Source: Bdellovibrionales bacterium Ga0074139 (GTDB lineage Bacteria > Bdellovibrionota > Bdellovibrionia > Bdellovibrionales > Bdellovibrionaceae). Taken from it: DNA of 64,000 nt. Under the pieces are notes generated by a model. That model saw nothing but the letters and a program-made list of their open reading frames with translations. It searched no databases and was not told the DNA's origin. Both the position numbers and the translations under genes were made by a program. The stretch lies in the NCBI GenBank assembly GCA_001464795.1, contig LNEB01000012.1, positions 186,001 through 250,000 of the forward strand, read 5' to 3'. Below, piece after piece: positions 9,314 through 18,069 of the stretch; positions within the stretch are counted from its first letter, which is position 1; each line of letters starts with the position of its first letter.

Positions 9314-9979
9314 TTAATCTTTGGACACAATTTTTCCATCAACCAGATGAATTTGTCTGGAGGCCATTTGTGCAAACAATGAATCATGGGTGACATAAAT
9401 AATGGTGGTCGCCCGTTCTTTATTAATACGAAGAAATAAATTCATAACAAGCTGTCCGTTAGCAGAGTCTAAATTACCTGTTGGCTCATCAGCGAAAAGA
9501 AATTTTGGTTTCATAACAAGGGCACGTGCGATGGCGACTCGCTGTTGTTCACCCCCTGACAGCTGGCTTGGCAAACGATCTGCTTTGTCTAAAATACCAA
9601 ATTCATTTAGTAGCTCATGAGCAAAAATTTTTCTATTTTTATCATAAGGGCATTTAAGTGTGGGCATCATGACGTTTTCAAGAGCTGTCAATTCCGGTAG
9701 TAAATGATGGAATTGAAATACAAATCCCATTTTTTGATTGCGGAACCTGTGTAATTCTTTTTGATCAATTTTTGAAATCGAAACATCATCCACTATGACT
9801 TCACCTGAACTCGGTTGATCGAGACTGCTTATAATATAAAGAAGCGTACTTTTCCCAGATCCTGATCTTCCAACAATAGACACCATCTCACCGTCTTGAA
9901 TAGTGCCAGAAATATTTTTTAAAACATTCACTGGGGGTTCACCAAAACTTTTATTAATTTGTTTCATGATAATCGACAT
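9314..9979 (-). CDS. ABC transporter ATP-binding protein (LolD/MacB type)
   Basis: The 221-residue ATPase has every core motif: Walker [10 protein letters not shown] (37-45), Q-loop near FQFHH (89), signature LSGGEQQR (140-147), Walker B FLFADE (160-165) and the switch His in VTHD (198). Length and sequence ([18 protein letters not shown]) fit the LolD/MacB/FtsE branch, which powers lipoprotein release or MacB-like export. It overlaps the end of the upstream permease gene, and a periplasmic adaptor is the first gene, so the three form one transporter operon. This arrangement points to a MacAB-like exporter rather than to importers. Confidence 0.93.
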   Translation of the reverse strand: MSIIMKQINKSFGEPPVNVLKNISGTIQDGEMVSIVGRSGSGKSTLLYIISSLDQPSSGEVIVDDVSISKIDQKELHRFRNQKMGFVFQFHHLLPELTALENVMMPTLKCPYDKNRKIFAHELLNEFGILDKADRLPSQLSGGEQQRVAIARALVMKPKFLFADEPTGNLDSANGQLVMNLFLRINKERATTIIYVTHDSLFAQMASRQIHLVDGKIVSKD

Positions 9980-11229
9980 CAGGAATTTTCTCCCCGAATA
10001 ATATCAATGGGTTCCATTTTTCCAGCTGATCTGGCAGGAAAAAAACTAGCGAAAGCAGAAGACATGAGTGCAAGGAAAAATGCTTTTACATAAATAAGTT
10101 GATCGTAGGAAACCATCATTCGATTTCCTCCTAGACCTCGATCCGCGGAGACCTCTATTGTGGACATACCGTAGGTAGCTAGCAAACCTAAAATAAGACC
10201 GACGGCTCCCCCGACAAACCCAAGCATCAATCCTTGGATTAAAAATAAATTGGTAATATCTTGGGGTTCAAATCCAATGGACCTTAGAATGGCAATTTCT
10301 CTTCGCTTATGAGTGACCGCAAGACTTAAGATATTATAAATTCCAAAACCAGCGACGATTAGAATGGAAATCGTCATAGCATTTCGCACAATATCTTGAG
10401 TTTTAAAAACAGACATAATGCCTTCATTGGCTTGATCCCAACTTTCGACTTTTTCTTGACCGATCATGTTGTAAGTCGAGGCAACTTCTGATGCCCAACG
10501 AACATCCGACAACCGAACAGCTATTTCAGAGATGCGGCTAGGAGTTTGATTGAGTCTTTGTACATCACTGAGACTTGCAAAAATTCGTGATTCATCTATG
10601 GCTTTAATGCCTAAACTAAAAATGGCTACAATTCGGAAGGGTTGCGGTGAACCTTTTCCCACGGTAAGTAAAATGGTTTCACCTGTGGAGGCTCCAGTTC
10701 TTTTAAGAAAAGCATCACCTACGATAATTCGATTGCCACTGGTTCCAATATCTGAGAATTGACCTTTGAGCATAGCTTTTTCAATATTAGCGACTCTTAT
10801 TTGTTTTTCTGGGTCTATGCCAACAACTTGTATACCGATTGCAACATTTCCATAAGTGGCAATTCCCTGAGCCGATAGCTGAGGAGAAGCGGCAGAAACA
10901 CGATCATCGGCTTCGAGCCTGTCTAGCCATGTCCGTGGCGAAAGAATATAAGCATTATCCTTTCGTCCTGATGGTGGCTTAAGCCATTTAACAAGTATCT
11001 GTTCAGAAAAAAAAGCAGTGTCCAAACTACGATCCGTTAACATTTCTTCTCGAGCTTTAATTTTTAAGTGAGAGTCATTGTTGACAAGTTGATCGATAAT
11101 AAAAGTTTGAAAACCAAGCATCATACCCGATATAGCAATATAGGCTGCCGTTCCTAAAGTAATTCCAAACAAAGTCAGAAGTGTTTGCTTTTTTCGACTC
11201 ATCAAATGGCGTATGGCTAAAAAAAGCAT
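9979..11229 (-). CDS. ABC transporter permease (MacB/FtsX type)
   Basis: The 416-residue protein has the MacB_PCD/FtsX layout. One transmembrane helix lies near the N-terminus (TLLTLFGITLGTAAYIAISGMMLGF), followed by a large periplasmic domain (about residues 45-265). Three C-terminal helices follow, beginning AMTISILIVAGFGIYNILSLAV and continuing with the conserved THKRREIAILRSIGF coupling segment. These permeases pass mechanical force from the ATPase to periplasmic partners instead of forming a classical substrate channel. It is translationally coupled to the ATPase gene (9314) and 7 bases after the adaptor gene. Substrate unknown; lipoprotein, peptide or drug export are the candidates. Confidence 0.92.
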   Translation of the reverse strand: MLFLAIRHLMSRKKQTLLTLFGITLGTAAYIAISGMMLGFQTFIIDQLVNNDSHLKIKAREEMLTDRSLDTAFFSEQILVKWLKPPSGRKDNAYILSPRTWLDRLEADDRVSAASPQLSAQGIATYGNVAIGIQVVGIDPEKQIRVANIEKAMLKGQFSDIGTSGNRIIVGDAFLKRTGASTGETILLTVGKGSPQPFRIVAIFSLGIKAIDESRIFASLSDVQRLNQTPSRISEIAVRLSDVRWASEVASTYNMIGQEKVESWDQANEGIMSVFKTQDIVRNAMTISILIVAGFGIYNILSLAVTHKRREIAILRSIGFEPQDITNLFLIQGLMLGFVGGAVGLILGLLATYGMSTIEVSADRGLGGNRMMVSYDQLIYVKAFFLALMSSAFASFFPARSAGKMEPIDIIRGENS

Positions 11230-11236
11230 AGGTTAA

Positions 11237-12013
11237 TCACTTTCTACTGATGAGCTCATCGGTCTCAACAATATTATCAGAAATCACCTCGGCCCACTCG
11301 CCATCGATCACACCCAATTTCACTGGGATTCGTTCTTTTTTTCCATCACGTATCCTAGTAACTTGTCCTGCTACAAGAGTTTTCATTGGAATTAAAAGAA
11401 CATTTGTTTTTTTACCAACAAGTATTGCGGCATCAGCTGTCATGCCAGGTAGAACACCCTCAGGCCATTGTTCTAATTCAATGCGGATTATGAATTGATT
11501 GTCTCGTGGATAAATCGAATGCACGACACCATTGTACTTTTCACTCCTTAGGCTCTCAAAGGAAACCACGACAGATTGTCTATTTGTGATTCGCATGATG
11601 GACTGTTGCTCAAGACTTATTTCTAGATAAAGACTTTTGAGATTTGTAACAGTTATTGCAGACACAAGGGGTGAGACAAGTTCGCCCTCCTTGTAGTTAA
11701 CGTTCGTAATAGTTCCCTCAATGGGTGATTTCATTCGAGTTTCATCAAATTGAACTAAGTATTGACCTGGTTTAACAAGATCACCTTCTTGAACAAAAAG
11801 TTTTTGAACGGTGAGCGCAACACCTATTCTAAGATGAAAGACCTTTGATGCAGTGACTGTTCCTAAACCGTAGATGCTTTCGACCACATCTCCTATTTTA
11901 GGTTTAAGATAAGCTTGATGAGATTGGAGTTGATTCCAAGCAACGAATGCTAAAGCTAAGAATAGAATTCCGATTACAAGTATCTTGGCCCAGTTTTTTT
12001 TATGTGAAATCAT
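11237..12013 (-). CDS. Periplasmic adaptor (MacA/HlyD-like) of the ABC exporter
   Basis: The 258-residue protein has an N-terminal membrane anchor (KILVIGILFLALAFVAW). It then has a lipoyl/barrel-sandwich half-motif (VGVALTVQKLFVQEGDLVKPGQYLVQFD), a second half (MKSPIEGTITNVNYKEGELV), and beta-barrel segments ending with IPVKLGVIDGEWAEV. No long alpha-helical hairpin separates the lipoyl halves, so it is a short adaptor, smaller than MacA. It should link the inner-membrane permease to a periplasmic or outer-membrane partner. No TolC-like gene is adjacent. It is the first gene of the three-gene operon. Confidence 0.88.
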   Translation of the reverse strand: MISHKKNWAKILVIGILFLALAFVAWNQLQSHQAYLKPKIGDVVESIYGLGTVTASKVFHLRIGVALTVQKLFVQEGDLVKPGQYLVQFDETRMKSPIEGTITNVNYKEGELVSPLVSAITVTNLKSLYLEISLEQQSIMRITNRQSVVVSFESLRSEKYNGVVHSIYPRDNQFIIRIELEQWPEGVLPGMTADAAILVGKKTNVLLIPMKTLVAGQVTRIRDGKKERIPVKLGVIDGEWAEVISDNIVETDELISRK

Positions 12014-12293
12014 TTTTTACCACAAAGGCCTTTTTTGATGAGAGAAGTGTTTCAACTGAAACTAAGTGCAATATCAAACCCACGATTACATAGTTCCTAT
12101 AGCATTTGATGGTTGCACTTGAGACAAAATGGCCAAAAAACCATCATTGATGTGACATTCTGTCCATTTGATTTAACGAGGCGTTGTGTTGTGGGAATTT
12201 TATTACGGGCAATATTTTGGAGGTGACGTCGGGTTATGAACAATTACGCGAGGTTATGTTACGCATACCATTGAAATGCCAATACTTAAAAAC

Positions 12294-12527
12294 CTAAGCA
12301 GCCTTTAGCTTTTTAAGACCATCAGCAATCAATAACCGCATCAAGACCTGATAAGGAATACCCTTAGCTTCAGCGATTTCTTTAAGTTCTTTGAGCATCT
12401 CTTCTTCCAAAGCGATACTTGTAGGTTTACGTCGTGCCCCTTTGAGGCGACTCAAACCTGCAATGATTTCCTTAGTGTCAAACTCAATTCGATCATAAGT
12501 TTTTAATCGTTTTACTGATTTCTTCAT
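12294..12527 (-). CDS. brnA: BrnA/CopG-like antitoxin
   Basis: Starting at the ATG at 12527 (preceded by GAGAGG), the product is 77 residues. The N-terminal part is basic, followed by a segment KPTSIALEEEMLKELKEIAEAKGIPYQVLMRLLIADGLKK, the ribbon-helix-helix pattern of CopG-like antitoxins (beta strand, helix, turn, helix). The gene overlaps the 3' end of the toxin gene by 35 bases. Toxin-first order is typical of brnTA operons, in which the antitoxin neutralises the toxin and represses the promoter. A longer reading frame upstream exists but lacks a ribosome site. Confidence 0.78.
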   Translation of the reverse strand: MKKSVKRLKTYDRIEFDTKEIIAGLSRLKGARRKPTSIALEEEMLKELKEIAEAKGIPYQVLMRLLIADGLKKLKAA

Positions 12528-12852
12528 ATAAACCTCTCTCTCTTTTGCTGGCCTTTCGACCACTAATAGGACGGACTCGCCCATCTCTTAAAGTAAAAAC
12601 CACAGACAACAGTTTCCCTGAATCCGTTGGACCCACTAGACAAAGTCGCTCTTCATCAACTACTGGTGTAATTTGACGCCCTAGTGGAACAGCCATTTTC
12701 ATTTCAAACACAGCTTCAATTTCATCCAAACCAACATCATGCTTTTTTAAACTTTTCTGACTGTTGCCTGAATCCCACTCAAACTCGAATTTTTCAGTTT
12801 GCTGGTACCAATAAGCTAGCCATAAAATGAATTTAAACTGTGCCACATTCAT
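12493..12852 (-). CDS. brnT: BrnT family (DUF497) ribonuclease toxin
   Basis: The product contains the whole BrnT pattern: FEFEWDSGNSQKSLKKHDVG, then LDEIEAVFE, RLCLVGPTDSGKLLSVVFT and the C-terminal VRPISGRKASKRERGLYEE. BrnT toxins are small RelE-fold ribonucleases that block translation. The start is uncertain: the ATG at 12852 gives 119 residues with an unusual hydrophobic N-terminal extension, but no start codon lies nearer to FEWD. It overlaps the antitoxin gene. A promoter-like element sits right at this start (12854-12882), so the message may be leaderless or start further in. Confidence 0.82.
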   Translation of the reverse strand: MNVAQFKFILWLAYWYQQTEKFEFEWDSGNSQKSLKKHDVGLDEIEAVFEMKMAVPLGRQITPVVDEERLCLVGPTDSGKLLSVVFTLRDGRVRPISGRKASKRERGLYEEISKTIKNL

Positions 12853-12853
12853 T

Positions 12854-12882
12854 ACACTATAGAACACTATACTAAATGTCAA
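12854..12882 (-). promoter_or_regulatory. Promoter and repeat operator of the brnT-brnA operon
   Basis: On the minus strand TTGACA (12882-12877) is followed 15 bases later by TATAGT (12861-12856). The octamer TATAGTGT occurs twice, 10 bases apart, across the -10 region. Two equal half-sites one helical turn apart suit autorepression by a ribbon-helix-helix antitoxin. The spacing of 15 is short for a sigma-70 promoter. Confidence 0.5.
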
Positions 12883-13159
12883 GCGAACAATATTACTTGT
12901 GTCACCCAAGCTCGCCAGTCACATGGAGAACTGAAAATATGAATTCGTTTCTGAATGGAGCTATCCATTTGTGGAACAACTGGTAAAGAGAAGAAGTTAA
13001 GACTTGATCTGACACTTTCTATAAGTGGTTTCGATATCATCTGACAACTGGACATAATGGCCATTATCGCCATCAGAGTTCATCCTAATTTTTGTGAGTA
13101 TATCTCCGTAAAAGTCTAGATCGCGATAAATCGGCAAATGACATGCGCTAGTATTCGGT
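12883..13159. other. Stretch with no convincing gene
   Basis: Between the brnT promoter and the stop of the 104-residue gene, frames on the minus strand are open but have no ribosome sites and overlap the neighbouring gene. One of them (about 13000-13160, containing DLDFYGDILTKIRMNSDGDN) has protein-like composition and may be the relic of a decayed gene. I see no structured RNA. Confidence 0.4.
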
Positions 13160-13474
13160 TTACTGAGCTTGCGATTTACTTTCCAATTTAGCCAGAGCCT
13201 CATCGAGCCAAGTGGCCATTTCATTGCACGCAGAAGTTCTTCCAGGAAACACAACGGCTTCATTTCGTATGATTTGAGCAGCACTCTTTAACTCTTCCAT
13301 AAGCTGTAAAGGTACAGTCGTTTCCTTTTCAAAAAACAACATAGCCGCCTGAACCGCATCACGAAATCTGTTGAAGTATGACGGCCCAATTAATCTGTGT
13401 TCCTGAATTGAAAAAACGGCGCGCATTGATTCAGATTGAACTCTTTCAATTGCAATGTTGGTGTCAAAGTCCAT
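13160..13474 (-). CDS. Small hypothetical protein
   Basis: The 104-residue product (starting MDFDTNIAIERVQSESMRAV) has AAGGAA 6 bases before its ATG. It is Ala/Glu/Leu-rich and looks largely helical, for example FRDAVQAAMLFFEKE and MATWLDEALAKLESKS. There is no signal peptide or membrane segment, so it should be cytoplasmic. I recognise no family. It stands alone on the minus strand between the brnTA locus and a repeat-bearing intergenic region, in a stretch that otherwise looks like accessory DNA. Confidence 0.5.
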   Translation of the reverse strand: MDFDTNIAIERVQSESMRAVFSIQEHRLIGPSYFNRFRDAVQAAMLFFEKETTVPLQLMEELKSAAQIIRNEAVVFPGRTSACNEMATWLDEALAKLESKSQAQ

Positions 13475-13595
13475 TTAAATTCCTTTTTCAAATTCTTAAG
13501 TTGAAATGCCAATCGGTCAACATCGTAAGTCTTTCGATGCAGCCTGGCGCTACAAAAAGGTTGAGATAAACTGACCTAGAATCTAATTGGTATGA

Positions 13596-13705
13596 TCATA
13601 CCTTTGCAGACCTGGTTTGTGTCGGATCGAATTGCCATTCGCGGCACTCGCAGCTGAGAAATAATCAAATTTAATGGCCAATATTTATTAGAGTCAATTT
13701 TTTCC
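13596..13705. repeat. Degenerate intergenic repeat, copy 1
   Basis: This lies inside a gene-free stretch (13475-13800). The string CAGACCT...TCGGA..GAA.TGCCATTC.CGG, followed by AAATTTAATGGCCAATATTTA, recurs in the same order and spacing at 17877-17985. A shorter relative is at 19586-19640. No coding frame is conserved between the copies. The remainder of the gap shows nothing I can name. Confidence 0.6.
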
Positions 13706-13800
13706 AATGCCGGAGTTACTTCCGGCTTTGTCCAGTCGGTAAAGCTCAGGAAATCCCGATAGAGAAGCGAACATTAGGAAGTGGATTAAAAGAACGCTTG

Positions 13801-14259
13801 TTAAGGATTTCCCCAATTAAAGTTGCATTCCATTTCTCTAGCGGGTGGATAATCTGTGATCAAAGTACCTTTAATCGGATTAAGAAGCGTATTATTTTTG
13901 ATCTCTTTCACAAAGCTGAGCTGAATATCACTTATAAAGAAAGAGTTTTGATAGTTAAGCTCAGTGATTAGTCTCGATCCGTGAGCTTTGGTTTTTACAT
14001 TAAACAACCGACTCTTGGACTCTTTGTTCAATCTGAGGCCAACTGTGTGACCACTGATATGCCTAAAATCCATATTGGCAGGAAGTTCGAAAGTTAAATT
14101 GGTTCGAGAGCTATTTCTTGATTTGTAAGTACAGTAGATTTTCGTGATACGCCCGCAATATCCTTCTGGAAATTGGTAAAGACACAAATCGCTACCCGCA
14201 TGGGCCGTGCCCGATAGAACAGCTGCGATAGTAAATAGATAGATTCCTAATTTTTTCAT
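13801..14259 (-). CDS. Small secreted protein
   Basis: The 152-residue product starts with a signal peptide (MKKLGIYLFTIAAVLSGTAHA) and has GAGG before the ATG. The mature part has four Cys in the first third and near the end (LCLYQF, YCGRI, IYCTYK, MECNF), suggesting disulphides in the periplasm or outside. No domain recognised. It is 8 bases downstream of the 118-residue secreted gene, and both products are similar in size and Cys content, so the two form a small operon and may act together. Confidence 0.7.
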   Translation of the reverse strand: MKKLGIYLFTIAAVLSGTAHAGSDLCLYQFPEGYCGRITKIYCTYKSRNSSRTNLTFELPANMDFRHISGHTVGLRLNKESKSRLFNVKTKAHGSRLITELNYQNSFFISDIQLSFVKEIKNNTLLNPIKGTLITDYPPAREMECNFNWGNP

Positions 14260-14267
14260 ATTATGCC

Positions 14268-14624
14268 TCAGTTATGCTTTGTGCAGTTCACGATAATTTT
14301 TTGTCCGTTCAGACTATTTATAAGCTGTCCTTGCGGAACTCCCGGGTATAGGTACCATTTCTCCTGCATACTTTGTTCTCGACAATTTAGATACGGACTA
14401 CGATTGCATAAGTTTTTTTTCACGCTTAAAGAATCGCCAGCGAAGAAAGAGTTTGTAATCGTTGCTGATAGATACGTGTAGGTTTGCGCGTTTCCAGTAG
14501 CAGGCTGCGTGCAAATCCATCTAAGTACAGGGCATCTTTCGGGCTCATCTCGGCAACTTCTTCCCTCAGCAAATGCACTCGAAAATGCTATTCCTATAAC
14601 AGTTGATAAAATAATTTTCTTCAT
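14268..14624 (-). CDS. Small secreted Cys-rich protein
   Basis: The 118-residue product begins with a signal peptide (MKKIILSTVIGIAFSSAFA) after AAGGAG at 8 bases. The mature protein has six Cys (SCRDEPERC, WIC, NLCNRSPYLNC, NCTKHN), probably forming disulphides outside the cytoplasm. No family recognised. It is the first gene of a two-gene operon with 13801-14259. Confidence 0.7.
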   Translation of the reverse strand: MKKIILSTVIGIAFSSAFAEGRSCRDEPERCPVLRWICTQPATGNAQTYTYLSATITNSFFAGDSLSVKKNLCNRSPYLNCREQSMQEKWYLYPGVPQGQLINSLNGQKIIVNCTKHN

Positions 14625-14810
14625 GACTAGTTCTCCTTTTTAAACGCAAAAGCCTGGCCAGCAGATACAAAGGCCCTTCGCATTGATTGCGGCACAAGCT
14701 TAAGTGCTGATTTATGAATTAGAATATAAGTGGATGGATCACTTGCAAGGTTACATTAACTTCGTACAAAACTGAACTTATGGATAAAAAGCTAAAATAA
14801 GCTTCGTTAA

Positions 14811-15179
14811 TTATCGCTTTCTACAATTCACTACACGCTTGAGGCCGCCGCAAGCACTTACTAAGTCCCAATTTGAGTCTGAAATCTCCACTAGAGAGCG
14901 TGAGCAGTATGGATGTCGATCTAGAAGCTTAAGTATTCGCAGACCACTCTGTTTTTCAAGAAACTGAACAGGAATGTATTTCGCCTCATTACCTAAAGAT
15001 TGAACCCAAACATGAAAACTAGCCCGTCCTTTGTGCATCCAATTATCTAAGGTAACAACTGTGCGATCTTGACAGGTCAATGAAATGATCGGAGTCATGC
15101 CGCCACCGCTGGCTCCAGGGCCTGCAAACGTCTGCACAGAGATAAGACAAACAGATAAAATTTTTAAAAAAGTCTTCAT
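14811..15179 (-). CDS. Small secreted protein
   Basis: I choose the ATG at 15179, preceded by AGGGG, over a longer frame that lacks a ribosome site. The product is about 122 residues with a signal peptide (MKTFLKILSVCLISVQTFA). It continues GPGASGGGMTPIISLTCQDR, with further Cys near the end (YCSRS, SACGG, VNCRKR). The Gly-rich N-terminus of the mature part resembles other secreted proteins of predatory bacteria only in composition. The gene is divergent from the TIGR02147 paralogue at 15330, repeating the arrangement seen at 3580/5401. Confidence 0.7.
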   Translation of the reverse strand: MKTFLKILSVCLISVQTFAGPGASGGGMTPIISLTCQDRTVVTLDNWMHKGRASFHVWVQSLGNEAKYIPVQFLEKQSGLRILKLLDRHPYCSRSLVEISDSNWDLVSACGGLKRVVNCRKR

Positions 15180-15329
15180 AAGATCCCCTAAATAAGAGTG
15201 CAAGCCAGCTCCAATGAGAGAGCAAGTTCCGCACCGGCTTTGAATTGAAAATGTATTTACTGCAAACTTTTTCAAATGACTAGATTCTTATTGTTAAAAT
15301 ATGACGACTTCCGTTACATTTTATTACGC

Positions 15330-16133
15330 ATGAATAATTTACTGACATTTACCGATTATAAAGCTTTCTTACGCAAGCAAATGAATAGCACAGAAGAGAC
15401 TTTAACTGACTTGGCCGCAGCTGCCGGTTGCCAGCGTTCCTATTTTTCAAGAGTTCTTAATTCAGAGATTCACCTTACCCCGGAGCATGCTTTTAATTTA
15501 GCCGAGCACTGGCGATTGCAAAACCCGCAAGATATATATTTTCTTACGTTAGTGGATTACTCTCGTGCTGGAACATCTGCTTTAAAAAAACATCTTCTGC
15601 AGAAGCTCAATCAAATTAAAAATGAACAGGAAAGTCTCGATCGGCTCGTGAATCGACCACGTGTTGAAAATACGATTGATCTCAATCTTTATTATTCAGC
15701 TTGGTACTGGAGCGCTATTCATATAGCTACAAGCATTCCTCATCTGCAAACGGAAGAGGCCTTAAGCCAAAAATTAGGTCTACCTCTAGCAGTCGTTAAT
15801 AAATGCCTGACTGTCTTAAAAGATGCAGGTTACGTGAAGTCATCTGGAAAAAAATGGGTCTACGCAAATGGTGCGGCACACGCCCCAGCAGGATCGACTT
15901 TTGTGGTGAATCATCATAACAATTGGCGAAGCCGTGCTGTTCTTTCTTCTCAAGAAAATCATCAAGAGTCTGTGCATTTTACGGTTGTTCAATCAATCAG
16001 CGAAAGCTCTTATCAAAAGATGAGGCAAATGCTGCTATCCTTTATCCAGGAGACTGCGGCCATCGCGGGTCCGTCGAAAGAAGAAGAGCTTATTGTATTA
16101 AACTGCGATTTTTTTAAAGTGATTAGAAAGTAA
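15330..16133 (+). CDS. TIGR02147/DUF4423 family putative regulator, second copy
   Basis: The 267-residue reading from the ATG at 15330 starts MNNLLTFTDYKAFLRKQMNS, matching the start of the paralogue at 5401 (SNYRSFLKNYL). It contains an HTH-like AAAAGCQRSYFSRVLNSEIHL, the SAWYWSAIHIATSI segment, a winged-helix-like LSQKLGLPLAVVNKCLTVL and the C-terminal CDFFKVIRK. A longer frame upstream has no ribosome site. Function is inferred to be transcription regulation; the divergent secreted gene at 14811 is the obvious candidate target. Confidence 0.8.
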   Translation: MNNLLTFTDYKAFLRKQMNSTEETLTDLAAAAGCQRSYFSRVLNSEIHLTPEHAFNLAEHWRLQNPQDIYFLTLVDYSRAGTSALKKHLLQKLNQIKNEQESLDRLVNRPRVENTIDLNLYYSAWYWSAIHIATSIPHLQTEEALSQKLGLPLAVVNKCLTVLKDAGYVKSSGKKWVYANGAAHAPAGSTFVVNHHNNWRSRAVLSSQENHQESVHFTVVQSISESSYQKMRQMLLSFIQETAAIAGPSKEEELIVLNCDFFKVIRK

Positions 16134-16212
16134 TGAATAGCGACTTTTGGATAATTTCTTCGGGCCCAGGTCCTTACCTTGAAAACTATCTTCGAATGTT
16201 CGTTAATATTTT

Positions 16213-17076
16213 TTAAGTCGATTTAAGCAGTTTCGGAGCTTCCAATTTAATGTCTTTGATCACCCTCATTTGAAGAGAGGTATAAAAAGCTTGCTGATAG
16301 TAACAAAGAAACACCGGGGTTTTCATTGAACGAAAATTCTTGCTAACGACCAATCCCTTTTTTTGATTCGCTATATGAAGTGGAATCACGGCTCGGCCCG
16401 CACCAAGGAGAACCCCATCTACAATTGAATAAATCTCATCGAAGTACGAACGCCGCCATGATTTAGGTAGCCGTTTTTGGTAATTTAAAAAATCGATTGT
16501 TGTTGAATCCTCTGAATCGTGGTCAAGGAATACATTTTCACGAAAAACACGATTTCTTGGTTCAACCATTACATTTTCTTCGAAGCCAAGTTCAACATTC
16601 TCCACGCCTTGTTTTTCGTAGGGCTTATTCAATAAAATAAAATCAGCCTCTCCGGTCTCGAGAAGTCGAGGAAGATCCCGAATTTCTTTGGTAAAGAACT
16701 CGACTTGAACCTCTGGATTTTCGTGAAGGATGGGAGTCACAGATGGAATTAATATCGAGCGAACGACGGTAGAGAATCCTCCCAGCCTAATTAGGCCACT
16801 AAGCGATTTGCTTCTTAGAGTTCCTATTTCACCTAAGAACTCACCCTCAAGCGAGTCTTTCATTTGACAATAGCGAAGTAGCTTTTGACCTAACTCTGTC
16901 AATCTAATACCAGAAGACTCCCGTATGAATAAAGTAGAGCCCAGCTCTTGCTCAAGATTCAAAATCCGCTGGGAAAGTGCAGACTGCGTAATATGAAGGG
17001 CTTTGGCGCCCGCCGAAAAACTTCGCGCTTTCGAAACCGCAACAAATGCATCAAGTTGAATTGAGGACAAACTCAT
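16213..17076 (-). CDS. LysR family transcriptional regulator
   Basis: The 287-residue product is a complete LysR protein. An N-terminal winged helix-turn-helix (residues 1-60, QLDAFVAVSKARSFSAGAKA then LHITQSALSQRILNLEQELG) is followed by a linker helix and a periplasmic-binding-like effector domain. The gene is divergent from the secreted gene at 17188 and the shared 111-base region has a two-part ATCGAT site, so that gene is the likely target as well as the regulator itself. Effector unknown. Confidence 0.92.
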   Translation of the reverse strand: MSLSSIQLDAFVAVSKARSFSAGAKALHITQSALSQRILNLEQELGSTLFIRESSGIRLTELGQKLLRYCQMKDSLEGEFLGEIGTLRSKSLSGLIRLGGFSTVVRSILIPSVTPILHENPEVQVEFFTKEIRDLPRLLETGEADFILLNKPYEKQGVENVELGFEENVMVEPRNRVFRENVFLDHDSEDSTTIDFLNYQKRLPKSWRRSYFDEIYSIVDGVLLGAGRAVIPLHIANQKKGLVVSKNFRSMKTPVFLCYYQQAFYTSLQMRVIKDIKLEAPKLLKST

Positions 17077-17089
17077 AACTATTAATTAT

Positions 17090-17116
17090 ATCGATAGGTA
17101 TATTAAATCAATCGAT
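17090..17116. promoter_or_regulatory. Candidate LysR operator
   Basis: ATCGAT at 17090-17095 and again at 17111-17116 are separated by 15 bases, 14 bases upstream of the LysR start and about 72 upstream of the divergent gene. Two palindromic hexamers two helical turns apart are a plausible LysR-tetramer site. Confidence 0.4.
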
Positions 17117-17187
17117 TTTACTTTAAATAGCGTGATTGTTATTTCTCTTTCTGCGGTTAATTAACTAAAAAACAAAGGAGAAATAAC

Positions 17188-17619
17188 ATGAATAAAATTT
17201 TTGGCTTTCTAGTCATTGCGCTAGCCCTGTCAAATCAAGCAATAGCAGGCATAGGCTCTACAGCAAAAACGACATGCACAGCCCTATATGGTGAAGGTTA
17301 TAGCTGGTTAGTGGTTGAAATTTTAGATACGGAATACTGCTTGAGATGTGACCCGAGCCACCCACAGCATCGAATGAGTGCCAAAGTGTCTGTTCCATAT
17401 GGTCCAAGAGGAAACTATATAACACAAAGCTACAATCATCTAAACACTCAACACTATCGACTGAGTCAGAGCTCATTTAAAAAAGTAGGGGTTCCTTCCG
17501 GCCCTAATTCCGATGGATGGGGTAACTGGTTCCCTGAAAGAATAACGATTTATAGCGGAACTATTCGACCACTTTACATTGATTTTAAGGGTGAATCTCT
17601 TGAACTAAAATGTAAATAG
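17188..17619 (+). CDS. Small secreted protein under LysR neighbour
   Basis: The 143-residue product starts with a signal peptide (MNKIFGFLVIALALSNQAIAG) after AAAGGAG at 7 bases, a strong ribosome site. The mature part contains a Cys pair (YCLRC) and a further early Cys (TTCTALYG) and is rich in aromatic and Gly residues. No domain recognised. Divergence from the LysR gene at 16213 suggests controlled expression. It is probably periplasmic or exported. Confidence 0.7.
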   Translation: MNKIFGFLVIALALSNQAIAGIGSTAKTTCTALYGEGYSWLVVEILDTEYCLRCDPSHPQHRMSAKVSVPYGPRGNYITQSYNHLNTQHYRLSQSSFKKVGVPSGPNSDGWGNWFPERITIYSGTIRPLYIDFKGESLELKCK

Positions 17620-18069
17620 CTTGTATATAAAGTGATTACTGGATGGATAGTTATACTTTGACCAGCGAAAATATCCCTCTGAAATCTGAAATATAGATCT
17701 TCTAGTTCGAGAAAAGAAAAAACTTAGCGCCATAAAAAGCTCATCTATAAATAAATCATTGCGGGAAAATCGAATTCTGCAGTAGCGAACCCGAACAAAA
17801 CCCAAGGTTTGCGGTGGGCTGCAGCGATTCGAAAGGCTCATAACTTCTGCCCTCGATCAAGTCAGAATAATTCTGAAACTCCAGACCTCGCCCCTCTCGG
17901 AAAGAAGTGCCATTCTCGGTGTTGCGCCCCGAGGATATAATTAAATTTAATGGCCAATATTTAATAGCGTCGTTTAAAATTAGATAAATTCTTTCCGCCA
18001 GATCCTAGTCAAGAAAGCCGAGATCATGCGATCAGCAAAGGACAAAAAACTAGAGGTTCAATACAATCT
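17620..18069. repeat. Gene-free stretch with degenerate repeat, copy 2
   Basis: No supported gene. From 17797 it carries a block (gaacaaaacccaaggtttgc) that recurs at about 19510. From 17877 to 17985 it carries the block shared with 13596-13705, ending in AAATTTAATGGCCAATATTTA. Copies keep order and spacing but not reading frames. A minus-strand frame of 78 codons here has no ribosome site and I regard it as chance. Confidence 0.55.

Noticed and set aside
12997-13284. Minus-strand frame of 95 codons
   Set aside because: It overlaps the better supported gene at 13160 in another frame and has no ribosome site; part of it may be a gene relic, as noted for the gap.
17605-17841. Minus-strand frame of 78 codons
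   Set aside because: No ribosome site; it runs through the repeat block and is not conserved between repeat copies.
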